From: Candidatus Thorarchaeota archaeon
Lineage (GTDB): Archaea; Asgardarchaeota; Thorarchaeia; Thorarchaeales; Thorarchaeaceae
NCBI GenBank assembly: GCA_021498125.1
Contig: JAIZWL010000001.1
Location: 1,489,123 to 1,553,122 of the forward strand
DNA length: 64,000 nt
Direction: 5' to 3'
Positions within the stretch are counted from its first letter, which is position 1, and every line of letters begins with the position of its first letter. This document shows, one piece after another, positions 16,784 to 25,937 of the stretch. The notes beneath the pieces are model-generated. The model was not told where the DNA came from. It worked only from the letters and a program-made list of their open reading frames with translations, and searched no databases. Position numbers and translations under genes: made by a program.

Positions 16784-17209
16784 ATGGCCGGGTTAACAAA
16801 GGGAATGATCGTTGATGTTATGGCAGAGCGTACGATAAGGATCCCTGAGGAATTTTATAAGAGCAGTGTGTCGACCGATGTTCAAGCGGCCATAGTGATC
16901 TATTTTGAGCGAACAGGCGAGATTCGATTCATTCCGATGAAACGATCGGGTGGTGCACGTGTACGTTTAGAAGTTGAGAAGGTCAACCCCGCACTGATGC
17001 AGACAATGACGCATCTGTTTAAAGAGCTTGACCTCACTGTTCTCTATACTACGGGATTCTGCTATGAACAGAACCGCTGTATCTATGAAGTATACTTTGC
17101 TACTGACAATATTGTTGAGAAGGAGCCGCATATCCGAAAGATCCTTGAGAGCATACCTGGGCTCTACGAGAGCGAGTTCGAGATATTAGAAGTCGGAAAA
17201 CAATGGTAG
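16784..17209 (+). CDS. ACT-like regulatory domain protein
   Basis: A soluble protein of 141 residues. The N-terminal part (RTIRIPEEFYKSS) resembles a short DNA- or ligand-contact strand pair, and the part from about residue 65 (NPALMQTMTHLFKELDLTVL followed by a YEVYFA strand) has the beta-alpha-beta order of an ACT domain. This suggests small-molecule sensing. It converges with the RHH regulator gene 20 bases away; a functional link is a guess. ATG codons at 16805 and 16817 are alternative starts. Confidence 0.55.
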   Translation: MAGLTKGMIVDVMAERTIRIPEEFYKSSVSTDVQAAIVIYFERTGEIRFIPMKRSGGARVRLEVEKVNPALMQTMTHLFKELDLTVLYTTGFCYEQNRCIYEVYFATDNIVEKEPHIRKILESIPGLYESEFEILEVGKQW

Positions 17210-17229
17210 TGGGCTCTCCGATCTCATTA

Positions 17230-17793
17230 CTATTTGATTCTGAGAGCCACTGTATCTTTTGTGCTGGTCGTAACTCTTTCTAGTTTGACCTTCAATAAAG
17301 ATTCTAAATATCCTCTAACGAACGGTGCCGGATAGAATGGGCTGCCGACGACAATAAGGTTCTCATGAAGACTGATTGCGCCCCACCCCTGATCCTGAAG
17401 AATTCGAAGGACGAGTTGGTAATTCTTAGGATCTTGTGGGTCTTTCTCATAGAATAGTCTTACCACATCTGCTACTGGTGTCTGCGCTCCAGCAGTCACA
17501 CCTAGTTCATACTGATCAGCAGGGGTGAGTTTTGAAAAATACAATGACGAGAGAGTCTCGCTCTCCAACACAACTCGACTCGAATCGATGTATATTCCGC
17601 GCTCGCTCCATTTGTATACAGTCAGGTCGATAAACCATCTGACCGCATCCTCGATCAACTGGGCACGTGACCGTCCAATTCTGTCTTGTACAAGATCATC
17701 AATTCGTGAAACCAATGATTGGCTCATTGTGACGCTGATGATTCGTTTTTTGTCCTCATCTGTAGTATCTTGCTCAGACTGTTTTCGAGCCAT
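17230..17793 (-). CDS. Ribbon-helix-helix transcription regulator with C-terminal sensor-like domain
   Basis: Residues about 17-60 form an RHH DNA-binding domain: a beta strand ISVTMSQSLVSRIDDLV and helices containing GRSRAQLIEDAVRWFID. The remaining 125 residues are an unrecognised alpha/beta domain ending in PAPFVRGYLESLLKVKLERV. The fusion suggests a ligand-responsive dimeric regulator. The start is preceded by AGGAGGAGAA. The target is unknown; no copy of the rpoH operator palindrome was noticed near this gene. Confidence 0.7.
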   Translation of the reverse strand: MARKQSEQDTTDEDKKRIISVTMSQSLVSRIDDLVQDRIGRSRAQLIEDAVRWFIDLTVYKWSERGIYIDSSRVVLESETLSSLYFSKLTPADQYELGVTAGAQTPVADVVRLFYEKDPQDPKNYQLVLRILQDQGWGAISLHENLIVVGSPFYPAPFVRGYLESLLKVKLERVTTSTKDTVALRIK

Positions 17794-18140
17794 TTGCAGG
17801 TTCTCCTCCTGAATGGTGCACTTCCTCTTTCTGCAGTGTTGGTTAATATTCGTTATTTACCACTACTGAGAATGAACAGGTATCATGTGTTCCTACTATT
17901 TCAATCTTCGGAATTCCCTTCCGCCAAGTGTTAATTATAATATTTTACCCCTTTGATTCTTCAACTGTGTCATTGTTTCACATCCAGTGCTCTTAGTAAG
18001 GTGTGCTTTCGTGGGTCCAATATTGTATTAGGGACTGATTCGATAGGCTAGCAAAGAAACATTCTAAAGTGAATTCTCAGCCACTTAATCAACTGAACAA
18101 CTGAGGTCTTGATTTGGGCTATTGTGAACTTTGGCTCGAG
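17794..18140. other. Intergenic region, 347 bp
   Basis: This AT-rich stretch separates the divergent regulator gene and the small 18141 gene. Apart from the ribosome binding site of the regulator at its left end I see no gene, RNA or repeat. It presumably holds two promoters. Confidence 0.5.
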
Positions 18141-18392
18141 ATGCGAACACATGATCGTGCCTTTAGAGTCGCATTGCTTGTTCCTCTCGGGTTCAATATT
18201 CCAGATGATTTTCAGCGTCTTAAGATGCAAGATGAAATACCCGAACGTGAGTTTTACGTCAGTCAATGGTTCTCAGGCATTTTTGCAGCCAAGACTGCGA
18301 TGGAAGATGCTGCTATGTTCTATAAAGAGAGTGATATTCAGTTCTTGTTTTTTAGAGAGATCCGACCTGTGACTCTCACTGTGCCTACCTGA
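18141..18392 (+). CDS. Small hypothetical protein, 83 residues
   Basis: Function unknown. The protein has RAFRVALLVPLGFNIPDDFQ, then an acidic stretch, then FFREIRPVTLTVPT at the C-terminus. The frame ends 21 bases before a strong hairpin terminator, which supports its being a real gene. ATG 18141 was chosen over TTG 18114; the ribosome site is weak (GAG). Confidence 0.5.
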   Translation: MRTHDRAFRVALLVPLGFNIPDDFQRLKMQDEIPEREFYVSQWFSGIFAAKTAMEDAAMFYKESDIQFLFFREIRPVTLTVPT

Positions 18393-18413
18393 TCTATAGA
18401 AAAAGAAAGAGTT

Positions 18414-18429
18414 GAGGGGCAAGCCCCTC
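18414..18429. terminator. Hairpin terminator between convergent genes
   Basis: GAGGGGC and GCCCCTC form a perfect 7-bp stem with an AA loop. TAATTTATTT follows on the plus strand and CTTTCTTTTTC on the minus strand, so it can serve both the 18141 gene and the 18450 gene. Confidence 0.75.
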
Positions 18430-18449
18430 TAATTTATTTACTTAGAAAT

Positions 18450-19103
18450 TCACGGTGCTGGCCATGGGATGACAAGACCCAGCATAGTTGGCGCAAAGAT
18501 GACTACTATTCCCACGCCAATTGCAGCAAGTCCGATGATGATGCTGATCGGAGTCCATGAGAAGATCTTCCCAATGAACTGAATTATTTTTATCAGTAGA
18601 CCTCCGACGTTGTAGACCACTGCGAAAATGATGAAGCCAATGACCGCCATCCACTTCAGTGAAATGATCTGAGTGATGTATGGGCCAATGTACGGGTATG
18701 CTGCGTACGGTGCCAGCAGGCCGTAGATTGTGAAAGTTGCAAAGATGGCAACAGCCAGTGCAAACACAGCCGCGATAGGCATCTTTGATAGTAATCGCAT
18801 CACCAACGAGAATCCAACGACAACAAGAACTCCAGCCACAATGACTCCATTGGGATTTGTCACGTACACGACGTATCCTACAAGGATATCCAGTGCGCCC
18901 ACAAAGAATCCCAGAAAGGAACCGATTTTTACGAGAATGTCAAAGATGGTTCCCAGCAAGGGAATTGGATCTGTGATGTTCTCGAAAAGCCAGATTGCGG
19001 CAAGGATACCCGATCCGATAAGCACCCATCCAACGACCACCGGGTCTTGGAAGAAGGCCATGATTTCGTCAAGACTAAGGTCAAACACTCCTAGTTGTAG
19101 CAT
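18450..19103 (-). CDS. Polytopic membrane protein next to FlaJ/TadC
   Basis: A 217-residue protein with about six membrane helices and almost no charged residues outside short loops. No family recognised. It begins 68 bases after the stop of the FlaJ/TadC gene on the same strand and ends at a hairpin terminator, so the two are probably one unit. A role as an accessory to the secretion platform is inferred from position only. Confidence 0.65.
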   Translation of the reverse strand: MLQLGVFDLSLDEIMAFFQDPVVVGWVLIGSGILAAIWLFENITDPIPLLGTIFDILVKIGSFLGFFVGALDILVGYVVYVTNPNGVIVAGVLVVVGFSLVMRLLSKMPIAAVFALAVAIFATFTIYGLLAPYAAYPYIGPYITQIISLKWMAVIGFIIFAVVYNVGGLLIKIIQFIGKIFSWTPISIIIGLAAIGVGIVVIFAPTMLGLVIPWPAP

Positions 19104-19171
19104 TATTCACACCTCGGAGCAACAATGAGAGTCATAGTCACTCGTACTAAAAAACCTATGTTCGCTGTGGC

Positions 19172-20695
19172 CTATGAGAGAAGTCCCATCATCGAACCTG
19201 CAAATACAAACGACAACCAGTATAAGGTGCCACTGATGAGACCCATTAGTCGCGGTCTGGAGCCATTTATCATCAATGTGCTCTGATAGCCTGTTGATAT
19301 AGTCAAAGCCAGTAACGTAATTAGTAGAGGCGCGAGATCCCACATCGATATGGTTCCAAAGGTCGTGCCTCCTCCTTTGAAGAGTGAGGCCACAAAGAGG
19401 AACGGTGCAAGGGCAGATAATAGTCCCAGTACGATCGCACTTGTGAGACCAAGCAGGTACACCTTCAGCCGTTGTGCAGCAATGATCGACTCTCTCTCCT
19501 TTGCAACCGCTGTCCTCTTGATCAACCGTGTGACGATCCTACCTAACCGGATTCCGGCGTCTGTGGCCGAGGCCTCACACATTCGCCCCATGAGGCGGAA
19601 CAGATACGCTACACGTTGGCCCAGTGCGAGTGAGGCTGCCTCCTCGATCGCCTCTTGAAGTGACATCTGTTGCTCATATATCAACTCAAGAAACCTGTCT
19701 ACGATCGGTCTCACTTCTGGCGAGGCATCATCTCTACTCTGCGCCAATGCAACCTCTAATGTATCGCCTGTTCTTAGCCGCTCACTCACAAGCATCAGAA
19801 GGTTGAGGAACTCATCATACTCTCGAAGGATCTCTTTTTGCGTGGGTCTAGTGATCCCTTCATTCTGTGGTCTATCAAAGTACGCTGCAAAGGCGCGAGA
19901 GAATCTTGTTCGCAAGATGGCGTTCAGCCCGACAAGTATTGGGATCAACAGCATGACAAGAGGATTTGTGGCAAACCCCGCAAGTGATGCTGCAAGGGTG
20001 AACATGATCGGCGTGTAGGTTACCAGCGCAGCAACGATGAGTAACCTGCTCTCGAGTTCGAGATTCTTGGAACGCAGTACCATATCTGCCTCATACGATT
20101 CTCCCGACAAGGCCTCTAAGAGATCTGTCTTTTGTTCCATTGCTGAGAGGACTGCGGTGATGTATCTTCGAAGGTCATCAGAGGGTTGGTTTCGCGCAAA
20201 CTCTGAGAGCAGGGTCTCGGGAGATATGCCCTCCATGATCTTTGCTATCATCTCTTTGAATGCCTGTGAGAGATACGGGTGATCGGATTCCGCGACCATC
20301 TCAATGGCGTCGAAGATGGTGCCTCCCGACTGAAAGATGAGCAAGAACTGTTCGAAGATGATATCCGCTTCTTCAGAGAGACTCAACTTGTATGAATTCA
20401 TACGATTTACCGGGTATGTGGAAAAGGCAAAATAGACGAACAATGCATTGATGACGGCAAGTGGCACGACCGCCAATAATGAGAGTCCCAAGAACTGCCC
20501 AACACCAAAGACTGTGATCAATGTGAGAATTGAGTAGAGGTAGCTTCCCGCAACTACCTCTTGCGGAGTGATTCGAATGAGCGGTGCCAGAAACCTTGTG
20601 GCACGTTCCAGATCATGACTATGCTGGTGTCTTCCTGCACGAGAAAAGATGGGCATCTTTCCTGCTACATGGCACGCTCGTTCGTATAGTGTCAT
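19172..20695 (-). CDS. FlaJ/TadC-like secretion platform protein, two T2SSF domains
   Basis: A 507-residue inner-membrane platform of type IV pilus or archaellum-like systems. Two cytoplasmic GspF-type helical domains are visible: one with EEADIIFEQFLLIFQSGGTI and AMEQKTDLLEALS, the other with YDEFLNLLMLVSERLRTGDT and AYLFRLMGRMCEAS, each followed by paired membrane helices. No secretion ATPase, pilin or prepilin peptidase lies within the window, so the partners are elsewhere. It is followed by the unknown membrane protein at 18450. Confidence 0.8.
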   Translation of the reverse strand: MTLYERACHVAGKMPIFSRAGRHQHSHDLERATRFLAPLIRITPQEVVAGSYLYSILTLITVFGVGQFLGLSLLAVVPLAVINALFVYFAFSTYPVNRMNSYKLSLSEEADIIFEQFLLIFQSGGTIFDAIEMVAESDHPYLSQAFKEMIAKIMEGISPETLLSEFARNQPSDDLRRYITAVLSAMEQKTDLLEALSGESYEADMVLRSKNLELESRLLIVAALVTYTPIMFTLAASLAGFATNPLVMLLIPILVGLNAILRTRFSRAFAAYFDRPQNEGITRPTQKEILREYDEFLNLLMLVSERLRTGDTLEVALAQSRDDASPEVRPIVDRFLELIYEQQMSLQEAIEEAASLALGQRVAYLFRLMGRMCEASATDAGIRLGRIVTRLIKRTAVAKERESIIAAQRLKVYLLGLTSAIVLGLLSALAPFLFVASLFKGGGTTFGTISMWDLAPLLITLLALTISTGYQSTLMINGSRPRLMGLISGTLYWLSFVFAGSMMGLLS

Positions 20696-20818
20696 CTACA
20701 TCCTCTGACCATCTTGTCTTCGCGTGGATACTTAAAATACACGACATTCTGAATTTGCAACGAGGCTTTGAATTGTGCGCCTCCTTTCATCAGGTGTTAC
20801 TTGATCGACTCGGATTGT

Positions 20819-21265
20819 CTACTCTACAGGACTTGTCGGTTCAAGCCTTAGCTTGAGTCCTTTCCTAAATCCAAGAATCGTGACTCCTGCATAAAATATT
20901 CCAAACAAATAATGTCCTATGGCCATGTTAACAAGAGTCTTTGGCGTCACCAGATCGATAACGGAGTTCCAGAATATTATTAATAGAATTATGCCTGCAA
21001 GACCTATAATGACCAGCCCTGTGCCCAGCTCCGATCTCGGTTCACGAATACTTCCTTCCTCATTGTACCTCTCAGTATAGTATCCCAGAACAATCATGTT
21101 GATCGTTGGCATTTCTATGACAGTAAGGAAAATAAATATAACATTGACAAGTAGTGTCTGGTCACTAGGAGCGCTCTGGAGTCCAATTATTACTAATTGA
21201 ATAAATACGATAATAAATAGTAAAATCACGCCCGCCCGAAAAAATAATTTTGCTGAGATATTCAT
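20819..21265 (-). CDS. Membrane protein with four helices
   Basis: A 148-residue protein with four hydrophobic segments, a polar loop containing YYTERYNEEGSIREPRSE between helices two and three, and a basic C-terminal tail (FRKGLKLRLEP). No family recognised. It is somewhat more AT-rich than its neighbours and stands alone between the FlaJ/TadC gene and nreA. Confidence 0.55.
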   Translation of the reverse strand: MNISAKLFFRAGVILLFIIVFIQLVIIGLQSAPSDQTLLVNVIFIFLTVIEMPTINMIVLGYYTERYNEEGSIREPRSELGTGLVIIGLAGIILLIIFWNSVIDLVTPKTLVNMAIGHYLFGIFYAGVTILGFRKGLKLRLEPTSPVE

Positions 21266-21453
21266 TGATTACTACTCCGTTCTTCATACTACTATTGGTT
21301 CTTGTATGCAATTTTTGTTCACAATGTGCAAGAGAATTTTCAGATCTTATTCATGGAAACGATACCCGTCTCAGATATACATGTTCGGGAGATATTATCG
21401 CGCGCTAATTAATAGAATTTTATATGTGCTATTTGCCTGGTTCTCTAATGTTC

Positions 21454-22710
21454 TCAGAAAAAGTCATCTAGCCGGGTCTGTGTCCTGTATTGTACTATGG
21501 TATCTGATGCTTCCAAGTAGCGATCAATTGTGTTGATGAGAGTGGCACCAGCCATCTCAAGGGCCTCCTCAAGAGTCGTGACCTTTGTTGGTTCCCGTGA
21601 GAATGCACGTTTGGCAATCTCTCTAAAGCGCCAGACACCGAGTGGTACCCATTCTCGCGGATTTACTTCGAGAAAGACCAGCGCCCCGGCCTGTCGTCGG
21701 ATATCATCCAGATACTTGAGAACAGGAAGGCGAACCGCATAGTATGCTCCGACTACATTTGAGGCATAGGTCGATCTGCCCTTTGCATACTCGTGATCCG
21801 AGATGACCGAAGGTCGTGGCCCGCTCAACCAGCATTCCAAGACTTCGAATTGCCATGCGCCTGGCATCATCAGGATAGTGACGGTATTTCCAAGTGCGTG
21901 GTCGGAGAAGACGAGAAAATCGTTGATTGATCTGTGGCGAAGTACCTGTCTATGCAACCTCTTGGACACAATATCATCAACTGCTGTGATGCTCCATTCT
22001 GTCGGGACCAGACGGCGTCTCTTTCCTGTTCCAAGGAGACCTATTGAGAAGAGTCGTGTCAGATGTTCCTGAGAGATCCCCTCGTCAAATAGAGTGGTCA
22101 CTGCACTTACTGCCTTCAGGTCCGTGTCAGAAGTCACCTTGTCAACAGGTTTAGGGACCTTTGGATTATCCTCAAGGGTGAACGACTTGAGCGGTGCTGA
22201 AGGCCCCACTGGCAGAGTTCGTTCCGAGAACACACTGGTGAACTCGGGTCGCTTGAGAAGGAGTGCCTCGGAATCAGTAGGCGCTTCAGATAATGCCATT
22301 GTCTGGGTCTCAGCAAGAACACGTGGCGGATCGACCGCTGCGTCAACAGGGAGAAGTTGTTTAGTCCGAACCAGACGGAATCGGAGTGCCAAGATCTCAT
22401 CCATTGAGAAGTCGAGCCAGAGATTCGGTTGTTCCATGAGTGCTGCTCGTTCTCCGCGGATCGGTGGGACCAGCGGACCAGCCAGCACCTTTGGATATCC
22501 AAAACTCCCCACAAAGACTGATGGTGGGGACGATCCCTCAAGGCTCATCCCACTGACTGCGCTGTCGATCTTGCTCAACGAGAGTGCACGCATGACCAGT
22601 GGGCAGGGACGAATCCCACACAGGGCCCTATGGCCCATGCACTTACTGCATACTCTCTCGTCAAATGACGGCTGAGACTTTTGATGATCGGCAAGTCGCA
22701 TCTGTGGCAT
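21454..22710 (-). CDS. nreA: NreA-type DNA repair protein with PIP box
   Basis: A member of the archaeal Nre family, implicated by earlier work in repair of DNA damage together with PCNA. The N-terminus carries a Cys cluster, CSKCMGHRALCGIRPCP, a likely zinc site. The middle has FVGSFGYPKVLAGPL and VGAYYAVRLPVLKYL, typical of the family, and the extreme C-terminus TQTRLDDFF is a textbook PCNA-interacting motif (Q-x-x-L-x-x-F-F). The full length near 418 residues is normal. TTG 22713 and ATG 22701 are alternative starts. It lies divergent to the HTH/Zn-ribbon regulator and 0.9 kb from EndoQ. Confidence 0.9.
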   Translation of the reverse strand: MPQMRLADHQKSQPSFDERVCSKCMGHRALCGIRPCPLVMRALSLSKIDSAVSGMSLEGSSPPSVFVGSFGYPKVLAGPLVPPIRGERAALMEQPNLWLDFSMDEILALRFRLVRTKQLLPVDAAVDPPRVLAETQTMALSEAPTDSEALLLKRPEFTSVFSERTLPVGPSAPLKSFTLEDNPKVPKPVDKVTSDTDLKAVSAVTTLFDEGISQEHLTRLFSIGLLGTGKRRRLVPTEWSITAVDDIVSKRLHRQVLRHRSINDFLVFSDHALGNTVTILMMPGAWQFEVLECWLSGPRPSVISDHEYAKGRSTYASNVVGAYYAVRLPVLKYLDDIRRQAGALVFLEVNPREWVPLGVWRFREIAKRAFSREPTKVTTLEEALEMAGATLINTIDRYLEASDTIVQYRTQTRLDDFF

Positions 22711-22937
22711 CAAGGCACACTCTTTTCTGGTATGTTGCTAATCCATATTCTTTGTCTCATATATCTACTTGAACGTATATAGGCATCATGGAGGGAGCAC
22801 CGAAACTTGAGAGGTTTGAAAGCATTCCAATTCAGCACGTGCGGACTCAACTTGGGACTCCAGTAAAAACAGTTAGCACGTGCGGAATATTTGGTACGTG
22901 CTGAAAGTATATCTGTGCAGATGTTATCAAGACACCG

Positions 22938-23243
22938 ATGCAAACTCGTAGAGAACGAATCGCCCAGCTATTAGAAGAATCGGATCACCCGCTCACAGCA
23001 CAGGATATTGCAGAAGTTCTTGGTCTTGAGAACCGTAACGTTGTCTTCGAAGACATTGAACATATTGCAAAATCTGCAAAACGCGAGGGGAAGCGAGTGC
23101 TGATCCGTCCCGCCTCTTGTGGGAAGTGTGGTTACGTATTCACTCCCAAGTCTGCAAAACGTCCATCACGTTGTCCCAAGTGCAAGTCCGAGTGGATCCT
23201 CTTGCCCGGTTATTTGATCCGTCCCGCAGGAAAACGGCAGTAG
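22938..23243 (+). CDS. Winged-helix regulator fused to Zn ribbon (COG3357 type)
   Basis: A 101-residue archaeal protein. Residues 1-50 form a helix-turn-helix (RRERIAQLLEESDHPLTAQD) and residues 60-90 a four-Cys ribbon (CGKCGYVF and CPKCKSEW). It is probably a DNA-binding transcription factor. It lies between the divergent nreA and the convergent OB-fold/EndoQ pair, so control of these repair genes is plausible but not shown. Confidence 0.8.
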   Translation: MQTRRERIAQLLEESDHPLTAQDIAEVLGLENRNVVFEDIEHIAKSAKREGKRVLIRPASCGKCGYVFTPKSAKRPSRCPKCKSEWILLPGYLIRPAGKRQ

Positions 23244-23253
23244 GTCGTTTGTT

Positions 23254-23568
23254 TCAGTCTTTATCCTTTAGGTCAACGACTCTCTTTACGCCTGCACCTG
23301 CATGTTTCACATCAGACACCCGTGAGACCACAAAATCCGAGAGTCCATACTCTGCCTCTTCAACGAAACCATGAACGATGACAGGCATGCCCACACGAGG
23401 CAGGAACCTGCACCGATCCATGACCTTTGCTGAGAGCTTGACACTGTACGTCTGACCTGTCTCCTCATCCTGGACAACAATTGTTGTTGTTCCATACCAT
23501 CTATGCGTCCCAACACGTGTAGTGGTGCTTCTCCCAACTTCTCTAATGATCCCTTTTACAACAGTCAT
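23254..23568 (-). CDS. OB-fold-like protein coupled to EndoQ
   Basis: A 104-residue beta-rich protein. VVKGIIREVGRSTTTRVG, TTTIVVQDEETGQTYSVKL and MPVIVHGFVEEAEYG give the strand order of an OB fold, suggesting nucleic-acid binding. Its start overlaps the stop of the EndoQ gene by four bases, so the two are translationally coupled. A role as a DNA-binding partner of EndoQ is inference from this arrangement. Confidence 0.65.
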   Translation of the reverse strand: MTVVKGIIREVGRSTTTRVGTHRWYGTTTIVVQDEETGQTYSVKLSAKVMDRCRFLPRVGMPVIVHGFVEEAEYGLSDFVVSRVSDVKHAGAGVKRVVDLKDKD

Positions 23569-24839
23569 GTTTTTTCACTCCATGGAGCGACCACTTGGCC
23601 ATACCGGCCTCCACCGCCCGGAATGTATCCGACCTCTCCTGAGCGGTAACTGAGAATGACTTCACTTATTCTCTTGTTAACATTTGCAATTGGTCGTTCA
23701 TCAGCCTCTGTCAAGATGTAGGTCTCGGTGCCAACACTTGAGATAAGCTGGTCGTACAAGCTTCTGACACGTTTAGATGTTGTCGATTTCACACCTAATG
23801 AGACTCGGATCAGTTCAGTAAGTGGTGGCATGTGAAGATATGGTGGTCGGTGTGGTGGTGACTTGCTCTTCACCTCTCCGATCATCTTTGCTCTATCGCG
23901 TACACCGAGTCGCAATCTCTTTCCACAGGCTGGGCACTTGATCCTTCTCTCGTGGATATCGCTGAGCAACTCTGCCTGTTCCTCAGGAGACCCCACACGG
24001 AAGTACACATTCATCTCATCGAAACTTGGTGGACCATCTCCCTCTTCGAGAATCAGAGTGCGGCGGCAAGAGCTACAGAATGAGAGATAGTATTTGCCAA
24101 GGCGTGGATCCAATCCAACATTGAGCGTCGCGCCTCGTCCCCCCTCCCGTTTGAGGGCCTTTGCTATCTCATCATATGTTGGCTGTTCGACCTCAAGTCT
24201 GACAAATTCTCGTCCAAGCTTATTTGGTGTCGGCGAATGCGCGTCGCTTGATGTGATGAATGTACGGTTTCGAAGTTCTGGAATATGATCCGCGATCTCC
24301 GTGTCTGCTGAGAGTCCCAGCTCGATGAAATGGATATGCTGCACCTCTTGACCATAGCAGGCTGCGAGTGAGTCGTATTTTCCTTCGCGGAATATTGAAC
24401 GATATGGTGTGAACGCATGGGCCGGGCCGATGAGACCTCCCGCGTCCCTGACCAGACCTGCAAGCATCCCCCCATTTACATTTGCACGGGGCCGACCGCC
24501 CCACTCATGATCCAGATTTGGGGAATGAGGTCTCAGAAATTCTCTCAGTTGTTCCACAGCCTCAAAATCAGGCAATAGCACGACATGGTGGATCGCATCC
24601 TCATCTTCTATCTCTACGGTGATGATGAAGTAGACATCCTCATACTTGAGACCTTCATCTGTGGGTTCAAGGGTGGTCCGAAGATGATTCAGCCAATCCG
24701 GTTGTGTTGCATCTCCAGTTCCCACCAGCATGACCCCCTTCCGTCTTGCCCCTGCTGCGATATTTGGAATTGTCATGTCCTTGCTGACACCGATCGAGTG
24801 AGGTGAATGAATATGAAAGTCAGCATCAATCTGTAGCAT
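23565..24839 (-). CDS. Endonuclease Q (PHP-domain deaminated-base repair nuclease)
   Basis: EndoQ nicks DNA on the 5' side of uracil, hypoxanthine and related lesions. The protein is 424 residues, the family length. The PHP metal site is visible: DADFHIHSPHS at the N-terminus, GTGDATQPDWL, IGPAHAFTPYRSIF and ITSSDAHSPTPNKLG. A four-Cys zinc insert follows (CSSCRRTL and CPACGKRL), then a helical C-terminal domain. I see no clear PIP box at the tail. The neighbours NreA and the OB-fold protein make this a repair locus. Confidence 0.9.
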   Translation of the reverse strand: MLQIDADFHIHSPHSIGVSKDMTIPNIAAGARRKGVMLVGTGDATQPDWLNHLRTTLEPTDEGLKYEDVYFIITVEIEDEDAIHHVVLLPDFEAVEQLREFLRPHSPNLDHEWGGRPRANVNGGMLAGLVRDAGGLIGPAHAFTPYRSIFREGKYDSLAACYGQEVQHIHFIELGLSADTEIADHIPELRNRTFITSSDAHSPTPNKLGREFVRLEVEQPTYDEIAKALKREGGRGATLNVGLDPRLGKYYLSFCSSCRRTLILEEGDGPPSFDEMNVYFRVGSPEEQAELLSDIHERRIKCPACGKRLRLGVRDRAKMIGEVKSKSPPHRPPYLHMPPLTELIRVSLGVKSTTSKRVRSLYDQLISSVGTETYILTEADERPIANVNKRISEVILSYRSGEVGYIPGGGGRYGQVVAPWSEKT

Positions 24840-24947
24840 TATATGTTCCTCGTGTTAAATCTGCACGAACCTTCTCACTATCTGAAATAGTGATCATGCT
24901 AATCGTGCGAGATTCCTCTTTAGACATTTTGACCCGGTCGGGTCGCA

Positions 24948-25937
24948 TCAGATATTAATAATTACTTTTATGGCATTTGGTTTTGTTGCATACTCGAAAG
25001 CGGCAATCCCCTCGTCAATAACAAATTGTTTCGTCACAAGTCGCTTGACTTCGATGCGTCCCTTTGCAAGCATGTCCAGTGCAGTGTTGAAGGGGCCACC
25101 AAGGCTCCCTACAATTTTGAGACCTCGGTTTACGATCATCGCTGGTGAGATTCCTCCATTGACTCCGACCAAGCTCTTCAGGGCTACAGTACCTCCTTCT
25201 CTCACGATATCCAAGGCTGTGTCCAACCCCTCTTTTGATCCTGTGACATCTACAACCAGTCTTGGGCCTGCGCCTTCTGTGTTGTCTAGGATCTTTCGTT
25301 TCCAGTCTGCTTGGGTGTTATCAATCACGTGACGTAATCCGAGCTGTCTTGCCAGTCCAAGCTTCCAGTGATTCTTACCAATAAGATAGACCTCGGCTCC
25401 GGCCGCATCATATACCTGTGCAGTGAGAAGCCCTAACCGTCCCGAGCCAATTATTGCAACAACCTCGTCTTTTGTAGCAGGTGCGGCCTGTACTGTGGCA
25501 ATCGCTGATGCTAAGGGTTCTGTGAATGTCCCTTCAATTGCATCAACACCTTCTGGCAGGACATGGATCATATCTGTGGATACGCTGATATATTCGGCCA
25601 GGCCACCGTCCGTTGTCATTCCTAATATTTCTCTATTGACACAGTGTTGACGCATTCCATGTCGGCAGTAGTAGCAGCGTTCACAAAAACGAAAGATCTC
25701 TGTGGTCACCGGGGTCCCTGGTTTGAGGGAGGGGTCTGTGCTCTCATGTACAAACCCTGAGATCTCATGGCCCAAGATGAGTGGGAGATCGGCATTCATT
25801 TCACCCTGCCAGATTGCTAGATCCGATTTACATAGCCCTACAGCACGGATCTCAATTCGGGTCTCGCCCGGCATGAGTGATGGCATTGGTGTGTCCCCAA
25901 GTTGGAGTCCATCCCGTGTGAGAATTAGCGACTTCAT
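24948..25937 (-). CDS. Zinc-dependent medium-chain alcohol/polyol dehydrogenase
   Basis: A 329-residue MDR-family dehydrogenase. The catalytic zinc site is C-K-S-D in AVGLCKSDLAIW with GHEISG; a structural zinc loop is CERCYYCRHGMRQHC. IIGSGRLGLLTAQ binds the nicotinamide cofactor, and the residue after the second strand is not acidic, which leaves NAD versus NADP open. The sequence resembles threonine and sorbitol dehydrogenases, but the substrate cannot be assigned. It stands alone. Confidence 0.8.
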   Translation of the reverse strand: MKSLILTRDGLQLGDTPMPSLMPGETRIEIRAVGLCKSDLAIWQGEMNADLPLILGHEISGFVHESTDPSLKPGTPVTTEIFRFCERCYYCRHGMRQHCVNREILGMTTDGGLAEYISVSTDMIHVLPEGVDAIEGTFTEPLASAIATVQAAPATKDEVVAIIGSGRLGLLTAQVYDAAGAEVYLIGKNHWKLGLARQLGLRHVIDNTQADWKRKILDNTEGAGPRLVVDVTGSKEGLDTALDIVREGGTVALKSLVGVNGGISPAMIVNRGLKIVGSLGGPFNTALDMLAKGRIEVKRLVTKQFVIDEGIAAFEYATKPNAIKVIINI

